The position numbers and the translations under genes are program-made. The notes under the pieces were generated by a model. The model did no database searches. It was given only the letters and a program-made list of their open reading frames with translations, and was not told the DNA's origin. A stretch of 64,000 nt of DNA from Epinephelus fuscoguttatus (Eukaryota; Chordata; Actinopteri; Perciformes; Serranidae): NCBI RefSeq assembly GCF_011397635.1, contig NC_064755.1, positions 19,761,282 to 19,825,281 of the forward strand, read 5' to 3'. Positions 27,173 to 38,700 of the stretch are shown here, piece by piece (the first letter of the stretch is position 1; each line of letters opens with the position of its first letter).

Positions 27173-29470
27173 GATGTAGGCCATAAAACTAAAACAAAAC
27201 CTTTAAGACACTGAAACGCTCCACAGAGCTCAGTGGAGCTGTAGAGGCAGGTGGTTATTATCTGTGGCTTTGTTACTAAGTGACTCATTTCACATTACAT
27301 GTACATTTTGCCCATTGCTAATACAGCAGAAGTGTGTGAACATGTTTCAGAGACAGGGTTGAGATTTAAGTGAGTGTTGTGGGGTGTAAACAATACAAAT
27401 GTAAAAACTGAACTGTGGTATAACAGGTCACTCATCACCAGAAGATAACCACTGTACCGCAGCAATGTTAACCAGAGTGAGGTGGAATTGCCGCACTGGC
27501 ACTCAGTACCAATCACCACAAGGGGAGCAATTACCGTAACATTAAATAGTGATAAACACCACTGCACAATGATCGTCAGAACATCAGAGCTGTTATCGCG
27601 CCATCCGTCAAAACCGCGCTTCAGGGTAGCAACAGTCAGGTAGTGATACATTACAAGGGACAGAAACAGGTGCTACCATAGATTCTAATTACTTTGTTCT
27701 ATCAATTATGTACAAATCCTTGCATGGCCCGGGGTCTGCCACACACTGCTGTGCCTCCTACTCACTCTCTGCACCATCCCAGCTGCGGCTACATAGCAGG
27801 CAGTACTTTTCAACAGTGCTTTGTGCGGATGCCTTGAGGTGACTAGAGAGGTTTATTTTTCCAAGGCTGAATTCATACGGATGGAGCGGTTCTCAAAAAA
27901 AATAAAGAGGAAGAAAAAAACATTCTGCATATCCCACTGACATCTGAATTCATGCGTTATATCCTCTCTAGTAACAGGAGTAAATTCTTTTCTCTTCCAC
28001 TCAGCCCTGTAAGCATCAGTTTAGACACACAGGTGCTCTGCTGTTTTGTGTTTTCAAGCTGTAACGGTCTTCCAGGCACTTGTGGTTTCTGCCTTTGTTT
28101 TGCACACTCCTCAAGTTTTCTCTCAGCCGCTCAGTGCACAAAAACATTATGCTAATGAGGGGGTAGACATCTGCTTCCAGCTCAGTTTTTCTCTAGGTGT
28201 TTGGGCATGTGTGTGTCACTCATATAGGGGGATCGGCTTTTACCTACAGTAGGTCAGATCTTTAGAGGCGTGTGTGCACAAATTTCAGACTTGTGTATTC
28301 ATCATTGTTGAAGAATGATGTTGCTTTTACCCCTTCCCTCGTGATACCGCATCATAGTATGATAATACATCAGGTTCAGTGTACTGTGTGAATTAATGAC
28401 TCACACTCCCGGTACAGCGTGTCATTCAGCGCTGAAACAGAGTGTTTATGCGTAAGGCAGGTTGCAACTAATAGTCATGTTTGTTAAAATGTGTATTTTC
28501 AGCGAGCTATAAGAGCAAGTCTGACAGTGTTTAAAGGATCAGATCATTTTAGATGCCAGAAATAAGTAAAAGCATGAGGAAATAGGAGGCTTAATCTGAA
28601 GGAAAAGAACAGGAGAAATAAAGGGAAAGGAGACGCATCAGATACAAAAACAAAGCTTTTAATTAACGCTACAGTAACCAAGCTGAAAATGTGAATCTAG
28701 GCCTTGGAACAGTAAATTCTGAACTATACGAAACAAGTGCTGCATTTAAAAGGACGCATTGTTTCTCATGGTGCAGTGCTTCAGTAAATTCTTCTGTTTT
28801 CACCTTTGAAATGGCTGCTCTTAACTAATATACAAAACATTTCTAAAGACGAGTGGAGGGTCAGTGTAAGCTGCCTCATAATTAACTTAAGAGTACAAGT
28901 TTGATTATGTCCTGTAATCAGCTTTAAAAAGACTGACTGAATTAGGAGCCCTATAGCCTTGGTGAATAAACCAGAAAATTATTACAATCATCTACATAAA
29001 GTTAATTACTTGAGTATTTTGCTATTACAAAATGGTTTGGCCACAGGTAATAAATAATGGGATTTCAAGTCATTTTAGATGTTCAATTTTCATATTAATG
29101 TTGGAGGCATATTAATAAGTGTGGCTAAATGGTTGTGTGCATCTTCTTCAGTTTAAACAATAATTAAGATAAAATGGTTGAATATGAGCATTTTTCAAAG
29201 ACAGCGAATGTGTGTCACTATAAGAAAACTGACTGACTATGACGGATAAGTTTGTCTGATAGACTTTGTTTCATAGAGAGTATGCACAAATGATTTACAT
29301 CAGAGGTGTGTCTTCTTGTCAACAGGTCTTGAAGAGTCTTAGATTGTTTTAAATTTTGATTCGATGGGATTTCTCCAGCCTGACAGAAGCAATGACTGTT
29401 TACAATCATTGGACAGAAAAATAACTGCAGTATTTCTCTGAATATTGCAATAATAAATAAACATTTATGA

Positions 29471-29752
29471 CATTCATTCATTCAGTCATTTTATGTAACC
29501 GCTTATCCTGTTGGGGGTCGCGGGGGGCTGGAGCCTATCCCAGCTGATATTGGGCGAGAGGCGGGGTACACCTTGGTCAGGTCGCCAGACTAACACAGGG
29601 CTGACACGTAGAGACAGACAACCATTCACGCTCACATTCACACCTACGGACAATTCACCAGTTAACCTAACTTGCATGGGTTGTGGGAGGAAGCCAGAGT
29701 ACCCAGAGAAAACCCACACCGACACTGGGAGAACATGCAAACTCCACCCAGA
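29471..29752 (-). repeat. Fish SINE/LINE-tail repeat, copy 3 (5' truncated)
   Basis: Same family as the 6.8 and 10.2 kb copies in reverse orientation. A CATTCATTCATT tail occurs at the left. It stops near GGAGTTTGCATG, before the tRNA-like head, as expected of 5' truncation. Confidence 0.75.
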
Positions 29753-30440
29753 TGACATTTTGTTTTATTTTTACATTAAACACATTAAGCTTAAAGTCAC
29801 CCAATTCTCATTTTTCCTTACTGATCATTTTGAACTGACATCAGTGTGTTTACTTGGAAAGAGTACTCACACTAAGGTCTTAAAGAGTCTTAAATTTAAC
29901 TTATGTTATGTCTATAAACACCCTGTGGTAATAAAAAAGAACAAATGATGTTGAGCTAATTTAAAACATTTTGTCGTCATACATTTCCTTTACAATGTGG
30001 GTCATGTTTCCCAGCATGCTTGTTATCTGGCCTGTTATGGACATCAGCTTCATTAACCTATTTAGCTACTGTTTCACTACATTAAAGCCAGTTTTGGATG
30101 TGTTAAACACAGTTTATTCATCCAATGTAGAAATGCAATCTCCCTTTTTGTGTCTTGTTCAACTACTGAAGGGAAAAAAAATGTATCTATACAGTTTTGA
30201 ATTTCTTAAGGTCTTATACAGGTTAACATTGTTCTTGTACAACAGACCAGGGGCTTTTGTATCTTCTTCTGTATAACTGATATCCAGTGATAACTTTGAA
30301 GTGATACACTAAATGCATTCAGGCAGCACACCTGCCAGTGAGCAGCAGTCACACACTGTTAACCTCAAGATCTGGAAGTGTTTGTGAGTCAACGAAGCTT
30401 CACAAACTCTCTCGCTGTCTGCCTTTGTCAAAGTTTGGCT
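29753..30440. other. Sequence upstream of the rag2 promoter candidate
   Basis: AT-rich, no ORF or repeat recognised. Positionally it may hold rag2 control elements. Confidence 0.4.
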
Positions 30441-30528
30441 ACATAAAGAGCCCTTTAGCTCCAACCTTGTGATTGTAAGAGTCACACTAAAGTGAGCTTG
30501 AGCACGGCATCCCGGCCCTGGCCGTAAG
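30441..30528 (+). promoter_or_regulatory. rag2: Candidate rag2 promoter TATA box and non-coding first exon
   Basis: ACATAAAGAG at 30441-30450 is TATA-like. A start about 30 bases later would give a leader exon of roughly 55 bases ending at CCGTAAG/GTAAGC (donor GT at 30529-30530). With the acceptor at 31589-31590 this makes a leader intron of about 1.06 kb, as in the usual vertebrate RAG2 structure. Inferred from motifs only. Confidence 0.45.
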
Positions 30529-31604
30529 GTAAGCAAACTAAATATTATGCTTCTTAATTAAAGGAGGAATTAATAGTTCTCAGGCTTTTTATTTCAAGAT
30601 TGTGCTGCTGTTACTTGTGTGGAGCCTGTGTTACCATCCTGTAAAAGTCTAACACTGCCGGGGTTGAAGTGACTCATACTGTCCACAGTGGTACAAATAT
30701 TGCTGTTAAAGCCACTGAAATTGCATTATATTGTTATACGAGTCAGTTAAAGTAATGATGGCACAACAGCCTGACTCAGAATAAATTGTTGGGATGACTC
30801 TAAAAGAGATAGTAAGTCATTTGTTAAATTGGAAAATGAATGCAGTAATTTTGTTTTGATTCATCATGCTTTTAAAGGCAGAATCCACATCGCCAGTACG
30901 TAACACAAAATAATGTCCACGCTGTGTGTCATTGTCCAGTAATTTCATAATGGTGCTGACCCCAGAAAAAGTGACCCATTTTTCCAGGAAAATCATGCTG
31001 AGTACTGTCACATTCCCAGAAAGTTACTGACTCAGTGAAGCAGCTCTTGGAAGTATTTGTTTGTGTCTCATGCTGCGTTTAAATACATCCTGTAAGGCTC
31101 TGGTTTAAAAACGTTTAGATGAGGTTTTGTTTGCTGTTGGAAAAAGTAAAGTGACCCCATGAGGAGGTAATCTCTCTTTACTTATTTGAGTGTGTAATTA
31201 TGTATTGTGGCTGATGTTTGACTGTAGGAATCAAAAAACAACAGCAGCATACATACAGCAAACAACATATTGTTAGAGAGGCAGTAAATTAACCTAGCAT
31301 ATTGTTATTGTTGGTAGGTGTGTCATGGTTTTTGTGCTCTCCATCCCCAAAATGTCACATCCTGGTAAAATGACTCCTATAAAATGTGTTGTTAGTAGTT
31401 GATGGTATTGTATTTAATGTCATGTGTTAAATGTAATGACTGTTTATATGTTTTGTTGGTCTGGATCACATGGATTATGATCCTCCAGATGTTACTGTCA
31501 TAAACAGGAAGTCAAATTTAAACCCCCCTGTATGAAAACAATCAACAGCTGACTGACATATTATTGTGTTTGTGTGCTGTTTTGATGCAGGCGTCTGCAG
31601 GAAA
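30529..31604 (+). other. rag2: Probable rag2 leader intron and 5' flank
   Basis: AT-rich sequence without a supported ORF. It ends in TTTTGATGCAG/GCG at 31590; a second AG at 31600 is also possible. Some of its 3' end is 5' untranslated sequence. Confidence 0.4.
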
Positions 31605-33206
31605 ATGACCCTCCAGCCATTAACTGCAGTGAACTGTGCAGGCCTCGTACAGCCTGGCCTCTCTCTGCTGCAGCTGGATGGCGAGGCTCTCCTGTTTGGC
31701 CAGAAAGGTTGGCCCAAGCGCTCATGTCCAACGGGAGTGTTTGGGGTTCGGATCAAACGTGGCGAGATGAAGCTGAGGGCCATCTCTTTCTCTAATGAGT
31801 CGTGCTACCTTCCTCCGTTACGTTGCCCGGCTGTTTGCCGCCTCGACCCCTATGACGGGCTTCCAGAGAGTTACCTCATCCACGGCGGCCGCACTCCAAA
31901 TAACGAGATCTCATCCAGCCTGTACCTGCTGACCGTTGATAGCCGCGGCTGCAATCGTAAACTGACCCTGTGCTGCAAAGAGAAAGAACTGGTGGGTGAA
32001 GTGCCGGGGGCCAGGTACGGCCACACAATGAGCATGATTCAGAGCCGGGGGAAGACAGCTTGTGTGTTGTTTGGGGGTCGATCATACATGCCAGCGGGAG
32101 AGCGCACCACAGAGAGCTGGAACAGCGTTATTGACTGTCCTCCTCGGGTGTTCCTGTTTGACTTAGAATTTGGTTGCTCCTCTGCGCACATTGTACCTGA
32201 GCTGTTCGATGGTCAGTCTTTCCATTTGGCCCTTGCTAGAGAAGACTGCGTCTACTTCCTTGGGGGTCATTCACTCACATCTGACTCCCGCCCCCCTCGA
32301 CTCTTCCGCCTGCGTGTTGAGCTTCTGCAGGGAAGCCCATTGCTTTCCTGTGAGACTCTAGACACCGGCATATCCATCTCTAGCGCCATAATGACCCGCA
32401 CAGGTCCCACTCACAGATACATCATCTTAGGTGGCTATCAGTCAGACTCTCAGAAGAGGATGGAGTGCAGCACTGTGATTCTCAATGAAAAAGGGATCCA
32501 CATTGAGCCCCTGGATCCACCTAAGTGGACCCCAGATATCATCCACAGTCGCACTTGGTTTGGTGGCAGTGCTGGGGAGGGAAGCATCCTACTTGCTGTG
32601 CCTACTGAGGGAAGGCCGTCCCAAGCAGATATGCATTACTTTTATCAGGTCAGCTTCCAGACAGAGGGAGAAGCCAGAGAGGAAGAAGGAACCCAGGGCT
32701 GCAGCCAGGAGTCAACAGATTATGATGACTCCACTCCTCTGGAAGACTCTGAGGAGCTCTACTTCGGACGTGAGCCACACGAGCTGGAGGACAGCAGTGA
32801 GGGAGAAGAGGGTGCTTACAATGAGGACGATGAAGAGGATGAATCACAAACAGGCTACTGGATCAAATGCTGCCTGGGTTGTAATGTGGACCCCAACACG
32901 TGGGAGCCGTACTACTCCACTGAGCTCCACCGGCCAGCTATGATCTTCTGCTCCAGGGGTGAGGGGGGACACTGGGTCCATGCCCAGTGCATGGAGCTGT
33001 CTGAAACGCTGCTGCTCAGGCTCTCTCAGGGCAGCAAGAAGTACTTCTGCCTGGACCACGGAGGCCTGCCGTACCAAGAGATGACCCCACCTCGACAGGT
33101 CATGCCTCTGAAGCGCACCCCCATGAAAGTTAAGGACAGGAAAACTCCTCCAACAATCAAAATGTCCCCCAGCAAAAAAAGCTTTTTCAGGAGGCTTTTT
33201 GATTGA
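31605..33206 (+). CDS. rag2: RAG2, V(D)J recombination-activating protein 2 (complete, single coding exon)
   Basis: RAG2 is the accessory subunit of the nuclear V(D)J recombinase. It activates RAG1 and tethers it to active chromatin. The frame gives 533 residues, close to known fish RAG2. Residues 1 to about 350 form the six-bladed kelch propeller. An acidic hinge rich in D/E follows (about 370-416), then a PHD finger (about 418-486) with all eight zinc ligands (C422, C426, C449, H456, H459, C462, C482, H485) and the pair Y418/W457, which aligns with mouse Y415/W453 that read H3K4me3. A basic tail of about 45 residues follows. I chose the start MTLQPLTAV, the family N-terminus. An in-frame ATG 13 codons upstream lies before the likely acceptor (ag at 31589-31590) and is probably intronic. 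No frameshift or stop. Downstream AATAAA motifs at 33267 and 33344 may be poly(A) signals. Confidence 0.98.
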   Translation: MTLQPLTAVNCAGLVQPGLSLLQLDGEALLFGQKGWPKRSCPTGVFGVRIKRGEMKLRAISFSNESCYLPPLRCPAVCRLDPYDGLPESYLIHGGRTPNNEISSSLYLLTVDSRGCNRKLTLCCKEKELVGEVPGARYGHTMSMIQSRGKTACVLFGGRSYMPAGERTTESWNSVIDCPPRVFLFDLEFGCSSAHIVPELFDGQSFHLALAREDCVYFLGGHSLTSDSRPPRLFRLRVELLQGSPLLSCETLDTGISISSAIMTRTGPTHRYIILGGYQSDSQKRMECSTVILNEKGIHIEPLDPPKWTPDIIHSRTWFGGSAGEGSILLAVPTEGRPSQADMHYFYQVSFQTEGEAREEEGTQGCSQESTDYDDSTPLEDSEELYFGREPHELEDSSEGEEGAYNEDDEEDESQTGYWIKCCLGCNVDPNTWEPYYSTELHRPAMIFCSRGEGGHWVHAQCMELSETLLLRLSQGSKKYFCLDHGGLPYQEMTPPRQVMPLKRTPMKVKDRKTPPTIKMSPSKKSFFRRLFD

Positions 33207-35777
33207 ATCGAGTTTACTGACCACGGTTTAAATTTGTGTGTGTAATAAGGATGTTTATATGCAATGAATAAACAACTGATAAAAGATACATAATATGCTG
33301 ATCTGTACTCTGTGTGAAATTTTTGTGAAGGAAAAAAACAAACAATAAAATTGCAACCCTATATTTCCCGTCTAACATCTGTATATTTTCATTAAAAATT
33401 TAAGTCTATCCACAATGTTTCTATTTTGTGTTTTTACCAGCTATAAATCAGATTGTTGTAATTTTGTATTCTATTATGTGCCACAAGTTTAACTTCCAGA
33501 CACTTTCTTTCATAGCCAGATGGAGCCGAACTCTTTTTTTTACAATTCTTTCCACAATTAAAATGATGGTTATCGAATGAAAAATGCCCAATAAACTGAT
33601 CTGTACACGATGAAATAAACAATAAACTGCCTCACATTCTGTTTTCAGACCTGTTTATTTCTAATGTGTTTTCCCCAAACTTTTTATGTGACAGAAAATT
33701 TTGATATATCATTGTTTCTAGTTTGCATTTTTATCAGTTTTATATGCATTTGCAGTTATTTTGTATTCCATCGAGAACCACAGGGAAAATAAGAGGGTAA
33801 ATCAACAGTTTGTAACACTGGCTTTGAGGGCAAAATATACCTCAATTGTTTTTATGATTAAATGAATTATAATTGATAAATAATTATTGTACACTTCTGT
33901 AGTCAGTTACACCTGTAATTGAATCAAATTAAATCGTGAATGTCTTTATAGTTGTATCTTTTTAAAGGGCTTTCACAGTCTTATATGAGACGGAAGTTAT
34001 TTTTTATTTTAGTACCACAAGTAAAAAAAAAAAACAAGCTGTTATGAGTGCTGTCTTTCAGATTAAAATGTGCCTGAATCCTGAATTCTTCAATATCAAA
34101 ATAAAACCAAATATATTTGCTCAATAAAAATAAACAAGGAGATCAAGTCAGTTTATATCTTTATTTATTCTTTGGAGAAAACAAGGACAAATAAAGTACA
34201 AATTTCCCTGTAAAGGTAACTCATCAAAAACATTGTAAGTTGTCTGCTTCAATGGAAATACAGCACAAATGTGTGAATACTGTGTAGTCTTTAAAATGTA
34301 AAAAGTAGTGGAGCCTCAGTGTAATACAGTACTAGTATGCAAAGTAAATGACATCTGGAGCAGTTTGCCTGATATTTAGTGTAATATGGAAACAAAAAAA
34401 TGTGGAAATACTCGCAGAAGAGTGAACAAGTGGAATTTTGTGAATCATCCATCATCCATTACTTTGGAGATGCAATTCATTATGGCAGAAAAACACAACA
34501 AATATGAGACAAGTTGCACTCTAAAACACGACAGTATTGTAGGAAAGTGACAACTATGGAATGAAATGTGAATATTTCACCGCTGTCATATGCTTAAACT
34601 TATGACAGTAAAATAAAATCAAACATTCAATCAAATAGGAAAACAAAATTGCCTGTCACAATTCAAAATGGCGAGGGCAGAGAAAAGACAATATAATCAA
34701 TCAATCAAACAAATAAAGTTGCCAACAAATCAGTTTACATCCAGTCTCTCGAGCTCCCGCTCATCCCTCTCCTCTGTCAACCGTGGCAATGAAGAAATAT
34801 CAGCAGGGAGAAAGAGCCAGGTTATATACAGAACTTAAGAAAAATCCCTGCCTGCTGGAGAGTCCATGGGGTATTAGGCTTCGTAATGGACCATACTGTA
34901 TTTTTATGATATCAACAAAAAGGTCAGTATATGCTTTATTTTATGTGAAGAATTCGAATAAGTATCATCTATCCTCTACTGTGCAAAAACTAAAAGAGAT
35001 AAAAATTGGTTCAAAGTGACCTGGCATCTATTCTGCCCCTCAGGGATCCCACGATAAAGCACTAAAGTAATCTTTTTCAGAGGGCACTCATGAAACAAAG
35101 AACATTTGGGTCTCTGTGATTGCATTTTGTTCCAGCTCAAATGATATATTAATACAGTGGCCACAAATGTGGTCTTTTTAACACAATTTCCCTCCATGAC
35201 TTACAGCACTTTCATCTGTTTCCATAAATATCCGCTCTATATAAATTCATAAATGTGTCACATCCTTGCAATACAATAAACTGCGCCATATTTCACAGAC
35301 GGTGAAGATAAAAAAAAAAGAAGAAGAACTTTCCTGCTAAGAGCAAGAGAAAAGAAACCTGCGTGTTGCTTCTCTATTCCTGTGCTGTCCCATCTTTGTG
35401 CTGGAGCAGTGCAGCAACAAAGCAAGGCAAAGTTAGATGTTTATAAAAAGGCAATACAAATATAAAAATACCAAACAAGTGAAACACACATTTAAAAAAG
35501 ATTATTTCTATAAATGTTTGGAAATTACTCTGTCTGAGTGCAAGAAATTGTTTTTATATTTTTGTAAAGTCCAAACACAAAGGATGATGTTGGTTTAAAT
35601 TTGCAAAATTCATTTAATCACAACAAAATACAAATAAAAATGTAGAAAACTTGGTTTCAAGTCCATTAACTCCACTCCCTCATTATTCTAAATATCAGTG
35701 AATGGGTATATTTGTAAACAAGTCCATATCACTGATGGAGGCAATTCAAATATTACACACAACTATCTTGAGAAAAA
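33207..35777. other. rag2-rag1 intergenic region holding both 3' ends
   Basis: The region is very AT-rich and has no credible ORF. AATAAA on + at 33267 and 33344 suits rag2. TTTATT on + (AATAAA on -) at 34160-34169 and 34935-34940 could end the rag1 transcript with a long 3' untranslated region. I see no transposon here. Confidence 0.7.
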
Positions 35778-38700
35778 TCAAAAGTCATTATCTTCCAGAG
35801 ACATGTCCTCATAATCCTGGCTCTCAATTGGGTCAATAGTAGCTTGCAGAGCTTTGGCAGAGTCCTTGTGAGCTTCCATAAACTTCTGCAAGCACTTTGA
35901 GGTGTAGAGCCAGTGATGTTTCAACACGTCCTCAAGCTCAAACGCCTTGGACTGACGTGCGTTCATCTTCCGGAAGCGCCTGAACAATTTGTTCGCCGAC
36001 TCATTCCCCTCGCTGGCCCAGGCTCCTATGGATCCTTCTCTCTCTATGATCTCAGGCACATGGGCCAGGGTCTTGTGCAGGTAATTGGTTATTTTACCGT
36101 TGTACCTGTATTTGAAGGTAGAGGAGAGAAGGTCGGCGAAGCGCTGGGAGTTAAAACTGTAGCGGCACAGCTGGTCGGGGCACTCCTTGGCAGGGCAGGT
36201 GGCGCGCCACACAGGTTTCATCTGGAGGTAGATCCTCATGAGCTCCCTCAGGGCCTCCCTCCTCTCCTCCGAGGGCACCAGCTCACACACCACCTCCACA
36301 GCCTCCTGGGTCATTAGCCTGCGGGCGTAATTCCCATTCATCCTCATCACCGGTTTGAGCTTCAGCTTCTTCCTCAGCTGTTTATCTAGGGCTGCCCTCC
36401 AGCTGCGCCGCTCCTCCCGGCTGGGGTTGACCCTTTGATACGCCTCCCCTATTTCGTCCTGGAAGATTTTGTAGAACTCTGCCGCATTGCCAATGTCGCA
36501 GTGTAATGCATCCAGCGTGGGCTGGGTCTCCATGAAGGGCTTGGCAGAGACTCCTTTGACTCTGTCTCGCAGCTCATCTGCAGACTCAGAAAAAGGATTG
36601 GTTCTCCATATTTCATAACGGTCTAGGTTCTCGTCATGACTGCGAGTGATGGAGTGGAGCACCATGTTTTGGGAGGCCTCTGCTCGAGTGGAGTCACAAA
36701 GAGTGCAGACATAGGTGGACCCTGAGGCCTCGAGGCCCTCCATCTCGCGCACCATCTTTTCATCATATCCCGTGCCTCTGAAGTGAAAGCGGAAGGCGCG
36801 AGGGAGTCCGCCCACGGATAGGATGAGCCTGCTCTCTTTCATTGCATTACGCTCTGCAACTATAGGCCCCAGGACGGCTGTTAGTGTCTCGTGGTCTGAC
36901 TCATCCACAAACATCAGGCAAAGGGGCTTACAGGACATCTCTGAGTTTGGCTTTGGCTCAGTGAAGATGGTAACCTCTTTCTCCTGCTCGTCTGCCAGGA
37001 CAGAGACAGACATAACAGTGAAAGAGAAACGCACAGCCTTCTCAGGAACAACTGGTCCTCCACCGTGCTTCTCGCTGACATCGCCCATGCCATCACAGGA
37101 TTCCTTGATCATGACACTGAAGCCTGAGGTGCAAGTACTGTCTTCCATCCCACACTCTCTCAGCCCGTCCATGATGTCCTCCTCCAGATCCTTTAATGCT
37201 GACACCAGTGCCACATCATAGCGAAACCGTCGAGTGATAGTGTCAGCTGGGATGTCATCCACCGAGGAAGCCCATCCAGAGAGCCCATTAATAATGCCAA
37301 CATTGCATGATGTGGACACATTTTTGAGAGCCGGCTGCCATTCAAAGTGGTGAAAGCCTGGGAGAAGCTCCTTCTCTGCGGATCGCAGGGTGTGCAGGGG
37401 CTGAAAGATCTGGCGGCCGCTGGTGGCTTTGACAGTCCGGTACATCTTGTGATACTGGCTGCAGCTCAGGAAAGTGTTGACCCGAATGGCCAAGCACACA
37501 GCAGGATGCAACCCAAAGCCTCTGCCTGCAGAGAGAGAGAAAATGAAAAGAGAAAGTTTATAAGAGAGAGACAGAAAGAGGCAAAGTAAAAAAAATAGAA
37601 AAAAAGAAGGCGAGAGGAAAGGATTTAGACATGAAGAGAATTATTTAACACCAAGCTGTGGAAGCCCATTTCTAGTGCTTTGAAAAGAACTGCAGTATCT
37701 AACATTTCCTCATTTGATATCCCGCATTTGGAGTCATTTATACTATGAGACAGAGAAAATTGCAAATTTAACACCCAAATGTGAATGTATCATTGTCAAA
37801 AGCCCACAAGCCCATGATTACAAAATCCAATATTTCCTAATTTCCAAATGTTATAAGGGGACAGAGGGTGAATCAGTGAAGCTGGCAAAAGTGATGTATT
37901 GGCTGCAGATGAAAACAGACACCAGCTGGCTTCTATTCCCCAGAGAGGAGGATGGTGCTGTCTGTGTAATTTGCAGATACAAGAGCTGCTGATGTTGTTT
38001 TGATTCTAACAGCCCCTTCACAAGAGTTGTTATTGTGCATTAAAGGGAGTGTGAGACTGAGAGACTGACGGACAAGCAGGCAGGGAGTGAGTGTGGGGGA
38101 GAAGCGGGGAGGGGCTGAGCGTGCAACAGCGGCGGTTCAATAAAAAGGGATGGACAATAATGAAATGCTTTTCAATCAAAATCATAGGAAAACTTTCTTC
38201 TCTCTCTTCAATAGTGAACTTTTCAACTCATTGTTATTTATGAGTATTCCTCAGAGATAGGCAGAAATATTAATGAGCAAACACTATCATAATTTTCATT
38301 TGTTTGTTGTCCCTTATTCTTGGCTGCTTAGGATTATGTGTTGATTGAACAAAAGCCTTATAATAGTCTCTTACCTTGCATCAAGGCCTCCAGCTCGTCC
38401 GCCTGCCGGTGTTCATTCGCAGACCTCAGCGAGAGCAGAAACAGAGTCTGACACACAGACTTGAGGTCGCCACCTTCCTCTCTGTCTGCAAACGCCTTCA
38501 GCTGGTTCTTCATATCCCTGAGCCGATGCTTCTGGGCACGGCGGGTTAGCGATAGCAGGTGCTGACGGGGTCTTCCCCCTTTATTGGTTAGCAGGTAGTT
38601 GTCAAGGTCTGATGACTGCTGCTTTGTGTCCTGCTCACCCAGCTCATGGCCCAGACAATGAGTTTTAAATGAGTCTAGCCTTACCTGCTTGCCACAGCCG

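Larger units (their letters stand above)
20635..29470. other. Gene-free stretch with scattered transposon relics
   Basis: ORFs here have no recognisable protein character except a Harbinger fragment at 23.2-23.4 kb. Short repeats are listed separately. The remainder, for example 20.8-21.8, 24-25.9 and 27.2-29.4 kb, shows nothing I can name. Confidence 0.6.

Noticed and set aside
31566-31604. Upstream in-frame ATG extending RAG2 by 13 residues
   Set aside because: The stretch precedes a good splice acceptor, and the family N-terminus is MTLQPLTAV. The extension is most likely intronic.
32485-32943. 152-codon ORF in another frame inside rag2
   Set aside because: Shadow of the rag2 coding sequence.
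36823-37221. ORFs on + opposite rag1, also 35913-36317 and 38802-39629
   Set aside because: They lie antisense to intact rag1 exons and show no independent protein features.
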